Part shown: in pieces, positions 21,560 to 34,590 of the stretch
Numbering within the stretch: position 1 is the first letter of the stretch
Layout: each line of letters opens with the position of its first letter
DNA from: Fagopyrum homotropicum
Lineage: Eukaryota; Streptophyta; Magnoliopsida; Caryophyllales; Polygonaceae
DNA length: 64,000 nt
NCBI GenBank assembly: GCA_033239125.1
Contig: BSWB01000005.1
Span: 16,483,447 to 16,547,446, forward strand
Direction of reading: 5' to 3'
The notes under the pieces: model-generated
What the model saw: only the letters and a program-made list of their open reading frames with translations
What the model was told of the DNA's origin: nothing
The model's database searches: none
Made by a program: the position numbers and the translations under genes

Positions 21560-23913
21560 GTCAGAATAATTAAGGAGTGCATTTGCAAAACATTATGAAG
21601 AGCGGTTAAGCCTATAAAGGTGGGACATATGAGACGACAGAGTTGGGTAGGCATGGTTAGCTTACAAAAGCGGAAGGAAGAGATGAGTGTAGAAAGAGAT
21701 AACGGAGTTGAAGCAGAGTAAAATGAGCTAGTGAAGTTAAGACAAAGTACCCCGAGGGGGTATCCTTTCATGAGAATGGTAACATGGAAAGTGTAGTAGA
21801 ATGGTATGTCGTTAACTTCGGAGAAGGTCAGATACAAGTTAATCGGTGACAACTGAGAACGCACAAGTGCGGGTTGTCTATTGATGTGTGTAGATAGGAA
21901 GAGTAAACAAGACTATGGGAACATATAGGATCGGGAACAAGAGCTTGCAGTATTCGCGGTGGATCAATGTCAATAGTGAGGAGGTACATCAATGGACGCG
22001 CATTTGTCTTAAATCAAATAATGTTGAACGAGTTCAAGCAAGTAATTATAACAAGACGTCCGAGGAGGAGATTGTAACGATCCTACGCAATCTTCTTAGG
22101 TCAGGGGATTGACATATGGAGGAACGCCACGGGTTACAACTTTTAAGGTTTGTGCATGGTAAGGGGAGCTAGTGGATCAACCGTAAGATGAGGCTTCCAT
22201 TGAAGTTGTACATGGAATACCGATAAATACATAAGGTGACCAACAAGAGTAAGAGAAGACTGAAGTTTTGAAGTTTGAAGTCGATGTGAGATGTACAAAA
22301 AGTACATGAAAGATGGAGGATAGAACCTCTACGGTCGATTGAGCGTTACATAAGAAAAGGGAATAAGTTCTACACCTACTCGAAGGAATGACGCAAGCCT
22401 TGGTAGAATACAAAGAAGGTAATACTAATATATTATAAGGCGTGATTAAGTCCTGTAATTAGGACCTTCATGACTTCACATAAGTGTGAAACCTTAAAAA
22501 GATTATTACAGCAAGTCTCCCGAGTTCTAGAGATGAAGGATCTTTGAAAGAGGACGGTGAACATTGCAGCTAAAGAAGTATTAAACCACATGTTCGATGG
22601 ACATCACCTCAACAGATCGGGGTGGACCACTTGACCAATGTTAAGACAAATTGTGTCGATATATTACGATATGTGATGGGAGAACAAAAACTAGAACCCG
22701 AGATAGAACGGATTCCAATGCATCGGGAGGTGGATTTACCATTAGGAAGAATTGAAGTTCATATTGGAATATATCTTAAACTCTTGATTTGAAGTTGTTA
22801 TGGAGAACACCAGTTTGCGAAAAGACATACGGTTATCTTCGTTTGTACATCGATTATAGTGAGCCGAGCAAGATAACCATGAAGAACCAAGTATCCCTCA
22901 CCACGGATAGGGGATCTACTCGACCGGTTGAAAGGGTCGGTAGTATCTTCTAAGAATGATTTAAGGTCTGTTTGCCGCCAATTGAGAATTCGAGACTCGG
23001 ATATTGCAAATACGGCATTCCGGACAACTATGGTCACTACGAGTTTTAGTGATTCCATAGGGGCTTACTAATGCCTGGATAAGATATTTGGATCTACTCT
23101 GATATAAGAGAAAAAGTGTATGACAAGTTCTCTCGGACTGCAACCCCCGAAGGACGTGGAAGAAGTTACAAGTTTTCTAAGAGGTGTTGGTCATTACCGG
23201 ATTTGTGGAGAGATCCTCTAAGTAACACCACCTATGGCTAACCTACTCCGGATGATGATGAAATATTGAGTGAGAAGAAAATTGACAATAGAGATGTTGA
23301 GAGTTAAGAGGAGATTCATTGGTGCAACTGTTTTGAAATTGTCTCGAGGTATGATGGGTTTGAAGTGTACAAGCAATTCTCCTAGACAAGGTCTTAATGG
23401 AGCATTAAGGAACGATGCAAAAGTAATAGCATACGTGTCTCGTGAGTGGGAGCAGTGTGAAGTAAGGTACTACCTCCATTACTTGGAACTCGCGGCAAGA
23501 AATGAGAAAACGTAATATCAAAGTTTGGTTTGATAAGAACCAAAACCAACGGTGTAAATTGGGAATCCAATCTTCTTTGTTAGAGACAATAAAAGAGAAA
23601 CATGATGGAAATGTTGCTTTGGGGAAAGACCCGAGAAAGAAGTTGAGTGTCCGATATATCGGACCTTTTTGAGATCTTAGTGCGAAATGGGAAATGGTTT
23701 ACCGGTTGGCGTGGCCGCCGAGAGTAGAGGGTGTTCACCTAGTGTTTCATATGTATCAACCGAAAGAGTATGTACATGAATCGAGACATACCTGTCAATC
23801 ATGAGGATCTAGTGGTAGACGAGGAACCGATGAGGCTAACTGGAAGACAAAGGATAGTACATTTGAATGAGTTTTATGTTGAGCTAGTAGCATCGATAGA
23901 ATCGACGGGTTAG
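21560..23913 (+). pseudogene. Decayed gag-pol relic, element B copy 1
   Basis: Readable pieces in order follow. A gag-like phrase ELKQSKMS lies near 21710. The RT N-terminal part (22690-23090) shows only scattered similarity (VHRL for IDYRE; readable AAN*EFE for HQLRIRE). The RT/RNase H connecting segment PPKDVEEVTSFLRGVGHYR lies at about 23130-23195. RNase H is the clearest piece, at 23270-23515: QGLNGALRNDAKVIAYVSRE then YYLHYLELAA. The integrase C-terminal part follows at 23640-23760 (VRYIGPF, then GVHLVFH). The YVDD block of RT and the DDE integrase core are missing, and stops and frameshifts separate the pieces. The 81-codon frame at 23270 is a remnant, not a gene. Confidence 0.82.
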
Positions 23914-24113
23914 ACCTAGTTTTCCTTTGGTTGAGTTATGTGGATGTGTGATGATATGTGTTGTTTGTGCCGTGTGCGGGAATGTGCTATATGACCTGGT
24001 TTATCTTGCGGTGGTAGTTTGAGTAGATGTTGAGTTTAGATTAGAAGGTTTAATGCTTCTTAGTTTCAGAGTTCATACCTCGACCTTAGGGACTTAGAAG
24101 TTCGACGCATAGC

Positions 24114-24146
24114 AAGTTTCGGGACGAAACTTGTTTTTAGGGGGAT
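24114..24146 (+). promoter_or_regulatory. Hairpin and polypurine tract before LTR 2
   Basis: The 19-nt inverted repeat AAGTTTCGGGACGAAACTT (24114-24132), then a purine run AGGGGGA, five bases before the LTR. Confidence 0.75.
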
Positions 24147-24150
24147 CTAA

Positions 24151-25641
24151 TGTAACGCCCCAGATTTTAGGCGTGTTATCGATATTTATATTTCCGTATA
24201 TTTATTGATATTTTAACAGCCTAAATATTTTTTTTTACGAGTATTATTACGTCGCGAGTATATATGTATGTATCAGTATATTTCATATTCATATATAATC
24301 CGTTTTAAATTATTATTTTAATCTCGTACATATTTTACGAGAACGATTTCTATATCTGAAATGATATTATTACAAGTATGTTTACATGTATTTGCTTTAT
24401 ATATTTTCCGCAGATTATTTTACGGAAAAGTTCGAAAAGTTTCTGGATCCAGTATTTTTAAATCGAGTATATATTATATTCATTTTCTTTTGTTATATTT
24501 TTGTTATATTTAATTTCTTTTTATTTTCTTTCTTCCCTTTAATTCTTTTATTTTCAAAGAGCCATTGAGGCGTGTCTTGTTGCTCAGTCAAGCAATCCTA
24601 TGCCTCCTAGTTGCCCATAGCCGCCCACCTAGTGTGCTTTCCAAGCTACTCTAGTTCCTCCTACAACAAGCAACCTACTTCACCTACTATACCAACTTGC
24701 TCAAGCAAGCAAGCGTAACCTCGGGCTTCGACCACTCGACCCCTCACCCTACCTTATGTCTTTATTTGTCACGACTCCCCACTCCATCTCAATCTCGCTC
24801 TTCCCTCATGATTCACGACACATGACGTGCCTCTCCAACACTCGGTAAGCCGTCGCCGGTCAGAACGAGCCTACCCTCTATCTTCTTCACGATCGACGAC
24901 GCTAGACAAGCTTCCCTAGCCGTGCACGCAGTCGATAGCGACCTGGAAGCCGACGCCGTCACCGATCGCCATCGCCGAGATTTGTCACATGCCAGATGCC
25001 CAGCGAACCCGATCAGACTACCCTCGGCTGCTAATCCCGTAGTTAGCCTAGCGCAAGCTCCGTCTTGCCTTGTTCAGTTATGTGACGCTTCGATCGACCC
25101 GTAATATTGCAGTGAGTCTCTCTTTGCCTCGCAAATCTTAATTCTTTCCTTTTATTGGTGTAGTTGCATTGGATCAACGAGCCGGTTAGTTGCGTTAGGA
25201 AAGGTAGCGGGAAATCTGGGCAACAGTACAATAAGTTGAGTTGGAACCGTAGTATTTGAGAAATCTTCATCTGTGTGTTGTTTTGGTGAAAGAGCTATGT
25301 TGTTGGGTATTTAATCATGGGGTATTAGGATGTTGTTTAGCTTTGTTAGAATGGTTTTAGGGTGATGTTATTTGGTCTCGACAAGGTTGAGTTGGAGTTG
25401 TACAATATGAAATTGAGATCTAGTTTACAAAGCATTCAAAGCTACTGTGTATTTAGATTAGAAAGGCTCAAAGTTGATGGGTATTTTGTTTCTTTTTTTT
25501 TTTTATTTATTTATTTTGTTATAGAATACTTTTGGATACATGGATGATTAGAGTGGATTTAATTTATAGACTTTAATATTAGTTGTTTGTGAGTAAATTA
25601 GGCTAATCCTAGTTAGTGGCTTAACCTTCTATTATATGTAA

Positions 25642-25708
<67 letters not shown>

Positions 25709-27046
25709 TCGTATTCCATTCGTTTTACATGTCCCTTAAGTTAACATGTTAGTGTAGGCTACACTAACTTTTGTTTTGTTCATTTATCAAGCAAATATAT
25801 GAGGAAGGAAGTAAGATTTGTGAGATCTATCCAATAGGGCATGACATATTTAAACCGTTCTCGGAATTTTGAGGAGTTAGTTCAAATGTTTGTTAGAGGC
25901 TAAGTATGTCTAATGTTAGATCGAAGGGAAACTTGGAAGTTGGGAAATTCTACAAACTCTATCGTTCTTTCGTATTAGAGTTAGACGTTGTGTCTTGGAC
26001 TCTAGTTTTCTTTTGAGTCTTTCTGAACCTAGGGGTGATATCGTCTTTTTACTCCTATAGGGCTAGTTTGATATTCTTTTCCTAAACGATTCTAGTTAAC
26101 TTAGAAATTAGAAAACTTCTAAGAGTATGGATATGATATTGATCCAAGTTGTCCTGTTATAACCAGGTGTTTGAGATCTTATTCTTGCGGAGTGTGTAGT
26201 AGATTTAACGGGATATTGACTCGATTCAGGTAAGTCTACGGACTTACTTAGCTCGCTTTTATGCATTATTTGGATGTGTGATGGTGGTGTGTGCTTTACC
26301 TTTGTTTATAATCATGAAACTGGACTAGATCCACTTGACCTTATTTATTGGCCCACCGTTACTATTATTATCGGGCGGTGACATCACCGCTCAGTTTCCC
26401 GAGGGAGACTGGGGGGATCTCTGCGACCAGGCCATACACGGTATACGGGCGGGCTTCTTCATCACTCCCTCAGGGTATACGGGTTGGGCGCCGCCACACT
26501 CCTGTTGGTTACACGGGGACAGAGGCGAGAGTTATAAGACTCTCGTGTCACACTTGAACGAATGGATTAGGAAAGGAATAACCTAAAAAGAGAATAGAAA
26601 AAAAACCGGAAGTGTATGTATATGAGCATGATGTGTGTTATGTGTGCTTTGGTGTGTGTTTGTGCCTTTGCTATCTTTATAATGCCTAGAATGTGAGCTA
26701 ACGGTTTTATACCGATTGTTGTAGTTGACGTACAGGTTAGGTGTGGCCGAGTGATCCGGAGGAGTGGGCAGCCGGGGTTCCGTACATCCTAGGTCGAGTT
26801 TGGGGATTTGAGTCCATATATTATGTTGTATATTGTGTACTATGGCTTTGTTGTATTGACGGCTGGCGTCTTTCCTTTGTGTTGTATTCGGGAATCATGT
26901 CATTGCATTAAAGTTGTTTTATGTTTTGGCTTTTATTTGTGCCTTGTTGGAAAGGTCTAGTGAAATTGTTGTCAGGCTAAGGGTCGGGACCCATTGTGAG
27001 GTCTAACCCGTAGCATCCCGATATCCCGCGGATTCGGGGTGTTACA
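24151..27046 (+). repeat. Element B LTR 2 (2896 bp, shared middle LTR)
   Basis: The central LTR serves both internal regions. It shares CCTTCTATT and the poly-T/TTTA pattern with LTR 3 but lacks LTR 3's two private changes near 33182 and 33268. It has one private change (CAACCTACTTC near 24670). GC-rich island 24562-25112; palindrome 26981-26992; intron-like block 26230-26735. Confidence 0.92.
26230..26735 (+). other. Putative intron in element B LTR 2
   Basis: Same donor, branch-point-like and acceptor signals as in LTR 1, same 506-bp length. Confidence 0.45.
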
Positions 27047-27049
27047 AAG

Positions 27050-27062
27050 TGGTATCAGAGCC
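27050..27062 (+). promoter_or_regulatory. Primer binding site, internal region 2
   Basis: TGGTATCAGAGCC after the middle LTR. With the first site it shows two replication-competent starts inside one insertion. Confidence 0.9.
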
Positions 27063-28243
27063 CTAGGTTGACAACAATGGCACTCGCAATCTTCTAAAGG
27101 CCGAATAAATAAATAAACAGAACCCTCAAGGGTTTTAAGTTTTAAATACATGAATTTCGTTTTCAAATCATGTGCATGAGTCAGTTGGGGTAGAATGTAC
27201 GGGACCACCACTCCCTCCGCGGATCTCGGTGACGTAGTTACTGATTATTATATTATGTATATATATGTGTATATATGTAGATATGTATATGTGGACTTAT
27301 GATGTTTGGACTATACTTGTATGTTGAACTGTACATTGTTTATGGACTGATTATGTTTATCGTAGTAGCACGACGTTTATATCCTTATATATATATATAT
27401 ATAAACATATGGTATGCTTAGTATCATATTAGTAATAGTGGACCTTATAGCTAAGATGATAGAAAACTATCATTGCCCCCTTTGACAACGCCTTTTGGCT
27501 TAGGATAGTATACATACGAATGAGTATGTTCAAGTTATCGAGTTGAACATCAAGTTTACGCAAACACCCCGGTGATTTCCGGACTCCTTTAAGAGGACAT
27601 CGAAGAAGAAGACTGGAGATGACGTAACCAAATGACAAACAAATAAAAGAGAACCTCGTGTCGACTTAAGCGAAACCAAGATGGAGACTATACCAATATA
27701 AATCGACATGAAGGTGGTATCAAGGAAACAATGAAGGAGCATCAATAAGGCAACTAGAGACAACGAAAGTAAGAATTTTCCAAGTGCGGTGTTGATGAAC
27801 TAAAGATGCGAGTCAAGTAAAGAGGACTACATTCTCGCTCGAGAATAAAAGTGGCGTTTTAAGTAAGACGAGTTTTCAATAGGCGCTCCTAAGTATGGGG
27901 GTGAAGATGAAAAGAGTGGTCGGACAATTAAGAAAGATTTATGAGAACCGTAGGTTAAGCTTACGGAGGTACCGGAGGCTGTAGTGACAATCCGTGCGAG
28001 ATTCTAAGCGGGTGATTTATTCAGAAGTTTGAGAGTTACAAGGAGGATCACATGGTGAAAATTCACATAGTGGAATTACCGTGGGAGTCAATCGATTTTC
28101 GTCATTGTGATGAGACTGAACAACGCTAAGAAGGAGAAAGTGTGTGAGGATGATGATCTTCAGAAGATGAAAGAGGAAACAAGGAGCTGGATCGAAGAAC
28201 TTAAGTTATCAACCAAGAAGGATGCGTGTGGAGGCTAATTAAT

Positions 28244-30597
28244 GTCAGAATAATTAAGGAGTGCATTTGCAAAACATTATGAAGAGCGGTTAAGCCTATA
28301 AAGGTGGGACATATGAGACGACAGAGTTGGGTAGGCATGGTTAGCTTACAAAAGCGGAAGGAAGAGATGAGTGTAGAAAGAGATAACGGAGTTGAAGCAG
28401 AGTAAAATGAGCTAGTGAAGTTAAGACAAAGTACCCCGAGGGGGTATCCTTTCATGAGAATGGTAACATGGAAAGTGTAGTAGAATGGTATGTCGTTAAC
28501 TTCGGAGAAGGTCAGATACAAGTTAATCGGTGACAACTGAGAACGCACAAGTGCGGGTTGTCTATTGATGTGTGTAGATAGGAAGAGTAAACAAGACTAT
28601 GGGAACATATAGGATCGGGAACAAGAGCTTGCAGTATTCGCGGTGGATCAATGTCAATAGTGAGGAGGTACATCAATGGACGCGCATTTGTCTTAAATCA
28701 AATAATGTTGAACGAGTTCAAGCAAGTAATTATAACAAGACGTCCGAGGAGGAGATTGTAACGATCCTACGCAATCTTCTTAGGTCAGGGGATTGACATA
28801 TGGAGGAACGCCACGGGTTACAACTTTTAAGGTTTGTGCATGGTAAGGGGAGCTAGTGGATCAACCGTAAGATGAGGCTTCCATTGAAGTTGTACATGGA
28901 ATACCGATAAATACATAAGGTGACCAACAAGAGTAAGAGAAGACTGAAGTTTTGAAGTTTGAAGTCGATGTGAGATGTACAAAAAGTACATGAAAGATGG
29001 AGGATAGAACCTCTACGGTCGATTGAGCGTTACATAAGAAAAGGGAATAAGTTCTACACCTACTCGAAGGAATGACGCAAGCCTTGGTAGAATACAAAGA
29101 AGGTAATACTAATATATTATAAGGCGTGATTAAGTCCTGTAATTAGGACCTTCATGACTTCACATAAGTGTGAAACCTTAAAAAGATTATTACAGCAAGT
29201 CTCCCGAGTTCTAGAGATGAAGGATCTTTGAAAGAGGACGGTGAACATTGCAGCTAAAGAAGTATTAAACCACATGTTCGATGGACATCACCTCAACAGA
29301 TCGGGGTGGACCACTTGACCAATGTTAAGACAAATTGTGTCGATATATTACGATATGTGATGGGAGAACAAAAACTAGAACCCGAGATAGAACGGATTCC
29401 AATGCATCGGGAGGTGGATTTACCATTAGGAAGAATTGAAGTTCATATTGGAATATATCTTAAACTCTTGATTTGAAGTTGTTATGGAGAACACCAGTTT
29501 GCGAAAAGACATACGGTTATCTTCGTTTGTACATCGATTATAGTGAGCCGAGCAAGATAACCATGAAGAACCAAGTATCCCTCACCACGGATAGGGGATC
29601 TACTCGACCGGTTGAAAGGGTCGGTAGTATCTTCTAAGAATGATTTAAGGTCTGTTTGCCGCCAATTGAGAATTCGAGACTCGGATATTGCAAATACGGC
29701 ATTCCGGACAACTATGGTCACTACGAGTTTTAGTGATTCCATAGGGGCTTACTAATGCCTGGATAAGATATTTGGATCTACTCTGATATAAGAGAAAAAG
29801 TGTATGACAAGTTCTCTCGGACTGCAACCCCCGAAGGACGTGGAAGAAGTTACAAGTTTTCTAAGAGGTGTTGGTCATTACCGGATTTGTGGAGAGATCC
29901 TCTAAGTAACACCACCTATGGCTAACCTACTCCGGATGATGATGAAATATTGAGTGAGAAGAAAATTGACAATAGAGATGTTGAGAGTTAAGAGGAGATT
30001 CATTGGTGCAACTGTTTTGAAATTGTCTCGAGGTATGATGGGTTTGAAGTGTACAAGCAATTCTCCTAGACAAGGTCTTAATGGAGCATTAAGGAACGAT
30101 GCAAAAGTAATAGCATACGTGTCTCGTGAGTGGGAGCAGTGTGAAGTAAGGTACTACCTCCATTACTTGGAACTCGCGGCAAGAAATGAGAAAACGTAAT
30201 ATCAAAGTTTGGTTTGATAAGAACCAAAACCAACGGTGTAAATTGGGAATCCAATCTTCTTTGTTAGAGACAATAAAAGAGAAACATGATGGAAATGTTG
30301 CTTTGGGGAAAGACCCGAGAAAGAAGTTGAGTGTCCGATATATCGGACCTTTTTGAGATCTTAGTGCGAAATGGGAAATGGTTTACCGGTTGGCGTGGCC
30401 GCCGAGAGTAGAGGGTGTTCACCTAGTGTTTCATATGTATCAACCGAAAGAGTATGTACATGAATCGAGACATACCTGTCAATCATGAGGATCTAGTGGT
30501 AGACGAGGAACCGATGAGGCTAACTGGAAGACAAATGATAGTACATTTGAATGAGTTTTATGTTGAGCTAGTAGCATCGATAGAATCGACGGGTTAG
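28244..30597 (+). pseudogene. Decayed gag-pol relic, element B copy 2
   Basis: Second copy of the relic at 21560-23913, with the RNase H remnant at 29954-30199 and the integrase C-terminal remnant at 30324-30450. It shares the same disabling changes, so the decay predates the duplication. Confidence 0.82.
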
Positions 30598-30797
30598 ACC
30601 TAGTTTTCCTTTGGTTGAGTTATGTGGATGTGTGATGATATGTGTTGTTTGTGCCGTGTGCGGGAATGTGCTATATGACCTGGTTTATCTTGCGGTGGTA
30701 GTTTGAGTAGATGTTGAGTTTAGATTAGAAGGTTTAATGCTTCTTAGTTTCAGAGTTCATACCTCGACCTTAGGGACTTAGAAGTTCGACGCATAGC

Positions 30798-30830
30798 AAG
30801 TTTCGGGACGAAACTTGTTTTTAGGGGGAT
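30798..30830 (+). promoter_or_regulatory. Hairpin and polypurine tract before LTR 3
   Basis: Same inverted repeat (30798-30816) and purine run as at 24114, directly before the last LTR. Confidence 0.75.
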
Positions 30831-30834
30831 CTAA

Positions 30835-32325
30835 TGTAACGCCCCAGATTTTAGGCGTGTTATCGATATTTATATTTCCGTATATTTATTGATATTTTAA
30901 CAGCCTAAATATTTTTTTTTACGAGTATTATTACGTCGCGAGTATATATGTATGTATCAGTATATTTCATATTCATATATAATCCGTTTTAAATTATTAT
31001 TTTAATCTCGTACATATTTTACGAGAACGATTTCTATATCTGAAATGATATTATTACAAGTATGTTTACATGTATTTGCTTTATATATTTTCCGCAGATT
31101 ATTTTACGGAAAAGTTCGAAAAGTTTCTGGATCCAGTATTTTTAAATCGAGTATATATTATATTCATTTTCTTTTGTTATATTTTTGTTATATTTAATTT
31201 CTTTTTATTTTCTTTCTTCCCTTTAATTCTTTTATTTTCAAAGAGCCATTGAGGCGTGTCTTGTTGCTCAGTCAAGCAATCCTATGCCTCCTAGTTGCCC
31301 ATAGCCGCCCACCTAGTGTGCTTTCCAAGCTACTCTAGTTCCTCCTACAACAAGCAGCCTACTTCACCTACTATACCAACTTGCTCAAGCAAGCAAGCGT
31401 AACCTCGGGCTTCGACCACTCGACCCCTCACCCTACCTTATGTCTTTATTTGTCACGACTCCCCACTCCATCTCAATCTCGCTCTTCCCTCATGATTCAC
31501 GACACATGACGTGCCTCTCCAACACTCGGTAAGCCGTCGCCGGTCAGAACGAGCCTACCCTCTATCTTCTTCACGATCGACGACGCTAGACAAGCTTCCC
31601 TAGCCGTGCACGCAGTCGATAGCGACCTGGAAGCCGACGCCGTCACCGATCGCCATCGCCGAGATTTGTCACATGCCAGATGCCCAGCGAACCCGATCAG
31701 ACTACCCTCGGCTGCTAATCCCGTAGTTAGCCTAGCGCAAGCTCCGTCTTGCCTTGTTCAGTTATGTGACGCTTCGATCGACCCGTAATATTGCAGTGAG
31801 TCTCTCTTTGCCTCGCAAATCTTAATTCTTTCCTTTTATTGGTGTAGTTGCATTGGATCAACGAGCCGGTTAGTTGCGTTAGGAAAGGTAGCGGGAAATC
31901 TGGGCAACAGTACAATAAGTTGAGTTGGAACCGTAGTATTTGAGAAATCTTCATCTGTGTGTTGTTTTGGTGAAAGAGCTATGTTGTTGGGTATTTAATC
32001 ATGGGGTATTAGGATGTTGTTTAGCTTTGTTAGAATGGTTTTAGGGTGATGTTATTTGGTCTCGACAAGGTTGAGTTGGAGTTGTACAATATGAAATTGA
32101 GATCTAGTTTACAAAGCATTCAAAGCTACTGTGTATTTAGATTAGAAAGGCTCAAAGTTGATGGGTATTTTGTTTCTTTTTTTTTTTTATTTATTTATTT
32201 TGTTATAGAATACTTTTGGATACATGGATGATTAGAGTGGATTTAATTTATAGACTTTAATATTAGTTGTTTGTGAGTAAATTAGGCTAATCCTAGTTAG
32301 TGGCTTAACCTTCTATTATATGTAA

Positions 32326-32410
<85 letters not shown>

Positions 32411-33748
32411 TCGTATTCCATTCGTTTTACATGTCCCTTAAGTTAACATGTTAGTGTAGGCTACACTAACTTTTGTTTTGTTCATTTATCAAGCAAATAT
32501 ATGAGGAAGGAAGTAAGATTTGTGAGATCTATCCAATAGGGCATGACATATTTAAACCGTTCTCGGAATTTTGAGGAGTTAGTTCAAATGTTTGTTAGAG
32601 GCTAAGTATGTCTAATGTTAGATCGAAGGGAAACTTGGAAGTTGGGAAATTCTACAAACTCTATCGTTCTTTCGTATTAGAGTTAGACGTTGTGTCTTGG
32701 ACTCTAGTTTTCTTTTGAGTCTTTCTGAACCTAGGGGTGATATCGTCTTTTTACTCCTATAGGGCTAGTTTGATATTCTTTTCCTAAACGATTCTAGTTA
32801 ACTTAGAAATTAGAAAACTTCTAAGAGTATGGATATGATATTGATCCAAGTTGTCCTGTTATAACCAGGTGTTTGAGATCTTATTCTTGCGGAGTGTGTA
32901 GTAGATTTAACGGGATATTGACTCGATTCAGGTAAGTCTACGGACTTACTTAGCTCGCTTTTATGCATTATTTGGATGTGTGATGGTGGTGTGTGCTTTA
33001 CCTTTGTTTATAATCATGAAACTGGACTAGATCCACTTGACCTTATTTATTGGCCCACCGTTACTATTATTATCGGGCGGTGACATCACCGCTCAGTTTC
33101 CCGAGGGAGACTGGGGGGATCTCTGCGACCAGGCCATACACGGTATACGGGCGGGCTTCTTCATCACTCCCTCAGGGTATACAGGTTGGGCGCCGCCACA
33201 CTCCTGTTGGTTACACGGGGACAGAGGCGAGAGTTATAAGACTCTCGTGTCACACTTGAACGAATGAATTAGGAAAGGAATAACCTAAAAAGAGAATAGA
33301 AAAAAAACCGGAAGTGTATGTATATGAGCATGATGTGTGTTATGTGTGCTTTGGTGTGTGTTTGTGCCTTTGCTATCTTTATAATGCCTAGAATGTGAGC
33401 TAACGGTTTTATACCGATTGTTGTAGTTGACGTACAGGTTAGGTGTGGCCGAGTGATCCGGAGGAGTGGGCAGCCGGGGTTCCGTACATCCTAGGTCGAG
33501 TTTGGGGATTTGAGTCCATATATTATGTTGTATATTGTGTACTATGGCTTTGTTGTATTGACGGCTGGCGTCTTTCCTTTGTGTTGTATTCGGGAATCAT
33601 GTCATTGCATTAAAGTTGTTTTATGTTTTGGCTTTTATTTGTGCCTTGTTGGAAAGGTCTAGTGAAATTGTTGTCAGGCTAAGGGTCGGGACCCATTGTG
33701 AGGTCTAACCCGTAGCATCCCGATATCCCGCGGATTCGGGGTGTTACA
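30835..33748 (+). repeat. Element B LTR 3 (2914 bp)
   Basis: TGTAACGCCC ... GGGGTGTTACA, followed by TATAT. Private changes are ACAGGTTGG near 33182 and ATGAATTAGG near 33268. GC-rich island 31246-31796; palindrome 33683-33694; (TA)n 32330-32406, the longest of the three. Confidence 0.92.
32932..33437 (+). other. Putative intron in element B LTR 3
   Basis: Same signals and 506-bp length as in LTRs 1 and 2. Confidence 0.45.
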
Positions 33749-33753
33749 TATAT
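33749..33753. repeat. Right target-site duplication of element B (TATAT)
   Basis: Second copy of TATAT, followed by TGTATGG, the continuation of gene copy 3. Confidence 0.9.
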
Positions 33754-33831
33754 TGTATGGTATCTAAGAAAACCCCAAAGTGTGCACAATGCGGCTCCAC
33801 AAACCTGATTTTTATTCCCCCAGCGAAATAA
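33754..33831 (+). pseudogene. GIR-like gene copy 3, 3' part
   Basis: Codons 56-80 and the stop of the split gene, in the same frame as the 5' part once the insertion and one TATAT are discounted (165 + 78 bp = 81 codons). C65 and C68 are kept. No promoter of its own; read-out from the last LTR of element B could transcribe it. Confidence 0.85.
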
Positions 33832-34590
33832 TTGTGTGTTGTACGGCCCTCTTATGAAACGTGGTGCTTCCTTTGTTGCATCATCATTGCTTCATAACAT
33901 CCTTAAAATTTGGGGTCTTTAATTCATATATTTATTTCATGTCACATCTTTCGTTGATATATCAAGAAGTGCTATGACACATGATATGTTTATCGTTTTA
34001 ATTATTACTAAAAGTAGTTCTTTGTCATTTGAAATCAAGGACCTTTTTTATTTATAGTTATCATTTGAATCTAAATCTATTGTTTATGTTGAGGTATATC
34101 GTCTCAACTAGTTATAATTGTAGCGTTTGTGCCCGTGATTATAAATTTGTAGTACCCAAAAACATCACAAGCAAAAGGTAGTATTATCTCGGATCTCACC
34201 CTAAATAGGTTTGATTTTTATCGAACCGATCTCAAACCGACTCAACATATTTTCTTTTAACATCCTTAAGCCCTAATTTTATTTTCAGATTATTTCATTT
34301 GAGTAAATTTACCTTTATTGGATAAACATTTCATAGAAAAGTTGTCATTATCCATTCACCTTTTCACCATTAGTTGTTTTCTACAAAACATGTTAGTAAT
34401 TTATAGAGGCTTTCATGTATGGAATCTCATATCACTTTTTGACTCTTATGTTAATGACACACTAGTATTGCTATCATTCGAGAAGGGTATCAAGTATACA
34501 TATACATTCAACTAAGTTGTGACTAGAAAGTATTGATATAGATCCCCTCGGCAGCTGCCAAGAAATTAATTATTTAAATATCATACCATC

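Larger units (their letters stand above)
20361..24150 (+). mobile_element. Element B internal region 1
   Basis: 3790 bp from the primer binding site to the polypurine tract. The first 1.2 kb has no readable gene. The remainder holds decayed gag-pol (21560-23913). A (TA)n run lies at 20701-20718. Confidence 0.88.
27047..30834 (+). mobile_element. Element B internal region 2
   Basis: 3788 bp, almost identical to internal region 1, including every stop and frameshift examined. The one substitution noticed is ACAAATGATAG for ACAAAGGATAG near 30537. The (TA)n run near 27387 is 2 bp shorter. Confidence 0.88.
17459..33748 (+). mobile_element. Element B: tandem LTR-int-LTR-int-LTR Ty3/gypsy retrotransposon (16.3 kb)
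   Basis: The order is LTR 17459-20360, internal 20361-24150, LTR 24151-27046, internal 27047-30834, LTR 30835-33748, flanked by TATAT on both sides. By eye the three LTRs differ by only a few substitutions plus length changes in a (TA)n run and a poly-T run. The two internal regions differ by about one substitution and a 2-bp (TA)n change. A single target duplication around the whole indicates one insertion, followed by unequal exchange between LTRs of sister or homologous copies (or integration of a tandem cDNA). It splits gene copy 3. Internal regions of only ~3.8 kb carry no intact frame. Confidence 0.92.
15900..34590 (+). repeat. Array unit 3, split by element B
   Basis: Unit DNA is 15900-17458 plus 33754-34590 (2396 bp together). 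The front part carries left-group variants (AACTTAAAATAATTAC). The tail carries right-group variants (TTTTCTTTTAAC, Glu in the 65-codon frame, GATATAGATCC), so the unit is mosaic. Confidence 0.9.

Noticed and set aside
23270..23515. 81-codon frame in element B as a gene
   Set aside because: Its second half is an RNase H remnant of the retroelement; the start is arbitrary and the flanking domains lie in other frames.
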